The translations under genes and the position numbers were made by a program. The notes under the pieces were generated by a model that was given only the letters and a program-made list of their open reading frames with translations, ran no database searches and was not told the DNA's origin. Of a stretch of DNA of 64,000 nucleotides, positions 60,688 through 64,000 are shown piece by piece. Source of the stretch: Candidatus Poribacteria bacterium (GTDB lineage: Bacteria; Poribacteria; WGA-4E; WGA-3G); assembly GCA_958295815.1 (NCBI GenBank), contig OY282374.1, positions 5,066,804 through 5,130,803 on the forward strand. Direction: 5' to 3'. How positions within the stretch are numbered: the stretch's first letter is position 1; each line of letters starts with the position of its first letter.

Positions 60688-61805
60688 TCTGTGTTTCCTA
60701 AAATATCCTTTAGTCTGTGGGCGATAATTTCTACTTCTCCGGGCATTAGGGTTTGTCCGTTGATAAGTACACCGTTTGCCCCCGCGCCTGCGATGTCAAT
60801 AGCGGGATCACCGGTTTGCAGGTGTTGGAGGATTTCGTCTCGTGTGATATTGAGTTGTTCGGGATCAAATTGGATTTCGGTGCGCGGCATCGGTTGTCCG
60901 GCTTCAGATGGGAAACTGCGGTGTACTGTAACGCCTTGGATGTCCTTGAAGGCCTCAGTATAGTAGGTAACCTGATCTTCATAGGATTGTTGGACTTCTT
61001 TGTAGTCCTGGTTCAGGTACCATTCCACGGCGGCGAGTAGTCCAACCATCTCTTCTTTGCCAACCTTCATGCCCCTGCCAATGAATGGGTTCGGGGGTCC
61101 ATTGAATGCGATAGCTTCAATCAGCGATTTTTTTCCAACGATTAACCCGCTGCTCTGCGGGCCTTGTAACCCTTTTCCGCCGCTAAACAGTGCTAAATCC
61201 GCACCCATATGCGTGAAACGCCATAAGTTTTCTGGGGGTGGCAGCTGCGCAGCAGCGTCAACAATAAACGGGACACCGTGCTTTTTGGCGATAGCGATAG
61301 CTTTTTCGTAGGGGACCCAAAGATGCTCCCTGCCTGGGTTGGCGAAGTAAAAAATTGCGGCGGTTTTCTCGGTGATAGCGTTTTCGAGTTCATCGGGGTG
61401 TGTGCCGTTCTCGTTGCCTATCTCTACGAATGTGACACCGGCCTGTCTCACAGCAAAATCGTAGCCGACGCGACCGTGACGATGCACAATAACCTCGCTT
61501 TTCATTGAATCGTCGAGGCGCGGTAATTTTTCACGCTTGGTTGCATCAAGCCCAGTGATACATGCAGCGGTGCTGAGGGTCAGAGCGGCGGCAGCACCGC
61601 AGGAGACGTACGCCGCTTCATTCTGGGTAAGTTTCGCGATTTCTTCACCGACCCGTTTTTGAAGCTCAATGATGTCTACGAAGTTTTTCGATGCTTCAGC
61701 CATTGCCGCAACGACCTCAGGCGGCATAATAGAGCCACCGAGCCGCGTGAGGGTTGCGTTACCGTTAATTACTGTGCGGATGCCGAGACGTTTGTAAATA
61801 TTCAT
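60684..61805 (-). CDS. PLP-dependent aminotransferase-fold enzyme (SelA / D-glucosaminate-6-phosphate ammonia-lyase-like)
   Basis: 373 residues. The start RLGIRTVINGNATLTRLGGSIMPPEVVAAM and VSCGAAAALTLSTAACI are typical of the SelA-like fold-type I subgroup. The PLP lysine is in ADLALFSGGKGLQGPQSSGLIVG. The HRHGRVGYDFAVRQAGVTFVEIG and VDAAAQLPPPENLW segments match the dgaE-like ammonia-lyase group. It is the first gene of a coupled pair with the metallo-hydrolase. The substrate is probably an amino sugar or amino acid; that is an inference from the family. Confidence 0.85.
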   Translation of the reverse strand: MNIYKRLGIRTVINGNATLTRLGGSIMPPEVVAAMAEASKNFVDIIELQKRVGEEIAKLTQNEAAYVSCGAAAALTLSTAACITGLDATKREKLPRLDDSMKSEVIVHRHGRVGYDFAVRQAGVTFVEIGNENGTHPDELENAITEKTAAIFYFANPGREHLWVPYEKAIAIAKKHGVPFIVDAAAQLPPPENLWRFTHMGADLALFSGGKGLQGPQSSGLIVGKKSLIEAIAFNGPPNPFIGRGMKVGKEEMVGLLAAVEWYLNQDYKEVQQSYEDQVTYYTEAFKDIQGVTVHRSFPSEAGQPMPRTEIQFDPEQLNITRDEILQHLQTGDPAIDIAGAGANGVLINGQTLMPGEVEIIAHRLKDILGNTE

Positions 61806-61811
61806 GATTAT

Positions 61812-61844
61812 GGCAGTCAGCCATCAGGGGTCAGCAGTCAGGCA
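61812..61844. repeat. CAGTCAGC-type short repeat tract
   Basis: GGCAGTCAGCCATCAGGGGTCAGCAGTCAGG is an irregular tract of GTCAG units in the gap between the PLP enzyme and the ABC ATPase genes. Similar AACTGACAAC or CAGTT tracts occur near 24455-24480 and 19985-20000. The origin is unknown. Confidence 0.4.
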
Positions 61845-61922
61845 GAGGGTTTTGTGGTCTCTACGAATACTTTGCACGTTACAGGTCCTATTGCAAGCTG
61901 ATCGTCAATACTATTCTGGAAA

Positions 61923-62735
61923 TTACCCGACTTCTTCGCCGTCTAATCTACCGACATGGAGGTCGATCTCATCGCGAGATTCCATCTTGTCGACTTTGCC
62001 GTCCGCCATGTGGAAGATACGGTCGGAGACATCTAACATCTTGTGGTCATGTGTTGCGGTGATAATAGTTACACCGTTTTCAGCGTTGAGTCGACGGAGT
62101 AGGGCGATGATTTCTAACCCGGTTTTGGTATCGAGGTTCCCCGTCGGTTCGTCGGCGAGAACGATCGCTGGGTCGTTAGCGAGAGAACGTGCGATTGCGA
62201 CGCGCTGTTGCTGTCCACCGGAGAGTTCTAACGGCTTGTGTTGCACACGGTCACCGAGACCGACAAGTGAAAGTAGGGCAACACCCTTTTCTCTGCTCTC
62301 ATCGGCGCTCATACCAGCGAAAATCATCGGGAGTGAGACATTTTCGAGTGCTGTCATGACAGGGATAAGGTTAAATGCCTGAAAGATATACCCGATCTTT
62401 CGACAGCGGAGCCATGCGAGTTCATACGCATCAAGTTGGGCGATGTCCACTTCATCGATGTAGACTCTGCCTTCAGTGGGTTTGTCCAGTCCGCCAATCA
62501 TATTGAAAAGTGTTGATTTACCGGAACCAGAGGGACCCATGATTGAGATGTATTCACCACGCTGAATTTGAAAATTGACACCGCGGAGCGCATCAACAGT
62601 CTGTGTGCCCATCTCGTAGCGTTTAATAAGGTTCCGCACGCGGACTGTGTTTTCTTTTGGAAGGACGCGCTGAAATTTGCTTGGTGTTTCGGCGAGAATT
62701 GCTCCAACATCGCCTATTTCTGTTGGCGTATTCAT
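61923..62735 (-). CDS. LolD/MacB-type ABC transporter ATP-binding protein
   Basis: 270 residues. Walker A is MGPSGSGKSTLFNMIGG, the Q-loop is IFQAFNLIPVMTALENVSLPM, the signature is PLELSGGQQQRVAIARSLANDP, Walker B is AIVLADEPTGNLD, and ATHD carries the switch histidine. The N-terminal ~30 residues extend beyond the usual start. The sequence type is that of the LolD/MacB/FtsE-like group, which pairs with FtsX-fold permeases like the one at 41135-42370. Here it lies directly after the PqqD-like gene, with 45 bases between. GGAGA precedes the ATG. Confidence 0.92.
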   Translation of the reverse strand: MNTPTEIGDVGAILAETPSKFQRVLPKENTVRVRNLIKRYEMGTQTVDALRGVNFQIQRGEYISIMGPSGSGKSTLFNMIGGLDKPTEGRVYIDEVDIAQLDAYELAWLRCRKIGYIFQAFNLIPVMTALENVSLPMIFAGMSADESREKGVALLSLVGLGDRVQHKPLELSGGQQQRVAIARSLANDPAIVLADEPTGNLDTKTGLEIIALLRRLNAENGVTIITATHDHKMLDVSDRIFHMADGKVDKMESRDEIDLHVGRLDGEEVG

Positions 62736-62780
62736 TTTTTTCTCCTGTAGAATAAGTGCTTGGGAAGCCTACAGTCTTAC

Positions 62781-63248
62781 TTATCGTTTCTGTAGAAATC
62801 CAAAAATGCTCTGTTTTTCAGATTCGGGTTCTGGTGTTGCGGGGGTGTTCTGTCGGTTGTCAGGAATAGCGAACCCTATGAAGTTCCGTTTTCCAAGCTG
62901 CTGCATGAACGTAAAGAGCGATGTTTCCGCCTCTTTGCGAGTCAGTTGGTACTGATTTTGGACACTCTTGATAATCTGTGAGATGTTATGCTTGCCATCA
63001 CACATCCGCCACACATAACTTCCAATAGAATCCAGCACAATCACTCTTTTATTGGGAAGCATAAAGAATTTACTTGCGAGTCGTATCCAGAGTTTGTCTT
63101 TCTGCGGGACAACAAGCGATGCTTCACCTTTGTCGTCTATTTCCCAGGTAATCAACTGGTTTCGCACCGGAAACGATTTCATGACCTGTGTACGGTCTAT
63201 GTCAGGGCGTTTCTTGAGTTTGAGGGAGTATAGAATTCTGTTAATCAT
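62781..63248 (-). CDS. PqqD-like peptide-binding protein
   Basis: 155 residues. The C-terminal two-thirds matches the PqqD/RiPP-recognition fold: VIVLDSIGSYVWRMCDGKHNISQIIKSV and EAETSLFTFMQQLGKRNFIGF. These small winged-helix domains bind leader peptides or partner enzymes in peptide modification systems. The N-terminal part (RPDIDRTQVMKSFPVRNQLITWE) is additional. No radical SAM gene or precursor peptide was seen in the window. It lies between an edge-cut unknown gene and the LolD-like ATPase gene on the same strand. Confidence 0.8.
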   Translation of the reverse strand: MINRILYSLKLKKRPDIDRTQVMKSFPVRNQLITWEIDDKGEASLVVPQKDKLWIRLASKFFMLPNKRVIVLDSIGSYVWRMCDGKHNISQIIKSVQNQYQLTRKEAETSLFTFMQQLGKRNFIGFAIPDNRQNTPATPEPESEKQSIFGFLQKR

Positions 63249-63270
63249 GTTTTTGTATCACTATAGTAGT

Positions 63271-63414
63271 TCTAAAGATAAGCGAACGGCAGAACGGAGT
63301 CTGCCTGCTACTTTTGGCTCTAAGGATAAGCAGACGGCAGAACGGAGTCTGTCTGCTACTATTGGCTCTAAGGATAAGCGGACGGCAGAACGGAGTCTGC
63401 CTGCTACCTTTAAT
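63271..63414. repeat. Three 48-bp tandem REP-like repeats
   Basis: Units begin at 63271, 63319 and 63367 with TCTAAAGATAAGC or TCTAAGGATAAGC. Each contains GGCAGA/TCTGCC (or TCTGTC) around ACGGAG and ends with TGCTAC. Copies differ at a few bases. They lie between the edge-cut gene and the PqqD-like gene. There are no unique spacers, so this is not a CRISPR array. Confidence 0.9.
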
Positions 63415-64000
63415 GGCATTCAATGCTCTCAATGACCTTTTGGACAGTCGGTTGTGCGTCAATGGTACTCACTGACTGGATAACATAGATACGGTTGGAA
63501 TGATTGCATCGCCACAGGTGAAACACGAGCGTCGTCCGTTTGGATAGTTTGTCGAGTACTAACACTGGTGAGAGTGGTATGCCATCATAGAGCCGTGTCT
63601 GTTGTCCAATAAGCCTAAGGTGCTCATCCTCGGCGTCTACGTGTGACGTTACTTCAAACCCATAGCCGCGAATAGCTTTTGCGTATTTGGCGCGGAACCA
63701 TGCCTCAAGCGGGTTTGGTGCGTCCTCGAAGTCTCCTAACATTACCTCTGCCGGTCCATATCGTTCGACGCTGAGGCTTCCTTTATCGGGTGGCGAAGAC
63801 TTTTTGTTTATAACGTGAACATTTCCGTTATTTTGAAAGCGATTGCTTGCCGATTTAGCGAGTCTTATTACGCTTTGAAAGCGTTCTTTTTTTGCGACAA
63901 AGGCAAACAGCAGATAGCCACTTAACAGTTTCTGGCGTTCCAATTTGTATTCTTTAGGGACACCTAACTTAAGCCCGTAAGCACTCCAGAGCGTCTGTGG
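63410..64000 (-). CDS. Unknown protein, 5' end cut by window edge
   Basis: The frame is open from base 64000 to the stop at 63410 (197 codons including the stop). An in-frame TTG at 63943 exists, but the sequence before it (LWSAYGLKLGVPKEYKLERQ) reads like protein, so the true start is probably outside. The visible part has LLSGYLLFAFVAKKERFQSVIRLAKSA and later VERYGPAEVMLGDFEDAPNP, YGFEVTSHVDAEDEHLR and VLDKLSKRTTLVFHLWRCNHSNRIYVIQS. No family was recognised. It may belong with the PqqD-like and ATPase genes downstream. Confidence 0.65.
   Translation of the reverse strand, partial: PQTLWSAYGLKLGVPKEYKLERQKLLSGYLLFAFVAKKERFQSVIRLAKSASNRFQNNGNVHVINKKSSPPDKGSLSVERYGPAEVMLGDFEDAPNPLEAWFRAKYAKAIRGYGFEVTSHVDAEDEHLRLIGQQTRLYDGIPLSPVLVLDKLSKRTTLVFHLWRCNHSNRIYVIQSVSTIDAQPTVQKVIESIECH

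Noticed and set aside
60118..60963. 281-codon plus-strand open frame
   Set aside because: It is antisense to the coupled metallo-hydrolase and PLP-enzyme genes, both of which have complete motifs.
62781..63248. Complete RiPP cluster around the PqqD-like gene
   Set aside because: No radical SAM gene, protease or precursor peptide is visible within the window, so only the PqqD-like fold is claimed.
63271..63414. Possible short CRISPR array
   Set aside because: The whole 48-bp unit repeats, there are no unique spacers, and no cas gene is present.
63241..63462. 73-codon minus-strand frame with 16-residue repeats
   Set aside because: It is produced by reading the 48-bp REP-like repeats and has no ribosome-binding site.
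1..64000. tRNA, rRNA, insertion sequence or prophage genes
   Set aside because: I looked for conserved rRNA stretches, cloverleaf-like tRNA segments and transposase or integrase motifs and found none that I could support.

Overview
The window most resembles a member of Candidatus Poribacteria or a close relative. This is inferred from gene content, not from a marker gene. The signs are secreted proteins ending in an NPFNPETWIPY-type C-terminal domain, several secreted LamG proteins, phytanoyl-CoA dioxygenase and Gfo/Idh/MocA enzymes, a formylglycine-enzyme-like lipoprotein, internalin-like leucine-rich repeats, and many short palindromic repeats with TACTAC tails. There is no rRNA, tRNA, transposase, phage gene or CRISPR array. 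Genes sit mostly in short same-strand runs and both window edges cut a gene.

1-10.1 kb: secreted and envelope proteins (an edge-cut CBM-like protein, a TolB-like propeller, two LamG proteins, a sulfatase-modifying-factor-like lipoprotein), a type III-like glutamine synthetase, a multi-pass GT-C-like membrane protein and a beta-barrel-like protein. 10.1-16 kb: a thiamine operon on the minus strand, headed by a promoter and a clear TPP riboswitch and running thiX, thiY, thiO, thiS, thiG. A HEPN/MNT toxin-antitoxin pair with its own promoter lies between thiS and thiG, and a truncated PIN-domain toxin follows thiG. 16-21 kb: TAXI-type, xylose-type and oligopeptide-type transport components and a CsgG/FlgT-like protein. 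21.2-26 kb: an iron cluster (ferritin-like, di-haem oxidoreductase, imelysin lipoprotein, porin-like protein) behind a consensus promoter with two Fur-box-like palindromes.

26-36 kb: mostly single metabolic or hypothetical genes (Eis-like acetyltransferase, Nudix, alpha-carbonic anhydrase, VOC, HAD, PhyH, beta-helix, a triple DUF5069 protein, cupin). 36-40 kb: a large cohesin/Spondin_N adhesin with acidic tandem repeats and a long structured leader, followed by a dockerin protein. 40-48 kb: two Gfo/Idh/MocA oxidoreductases, a MacB-like permease, a three-gene ABC-2 exporter, a third LamG protein and a GalU-like enzyme.

48.1-58.5 kb holds the most unusual unit. Seven minus-strand genes are closely spaced and the first encodes an ECF sigma factor fused through one predicted transmembrane helix to about 770 residues of leucine-rich repeats. 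The second encodes a 1360-residue secreted haem c/LRR/cohesin/dockerin protein. The rest encode a zinc ribbon, two related glycine-rich proteins and two lipoproteins. An LRR sensor built directly into a sigma factor and controlling cell-surface partners is a reasonable hypothesis. 58.7-64 kb: a fatty acid desaturase, a PLP enzyme coupled to a metallo-hydrolase, and a LolD-like ATPase next to a PqqD-like protein and an edge-cut gene.
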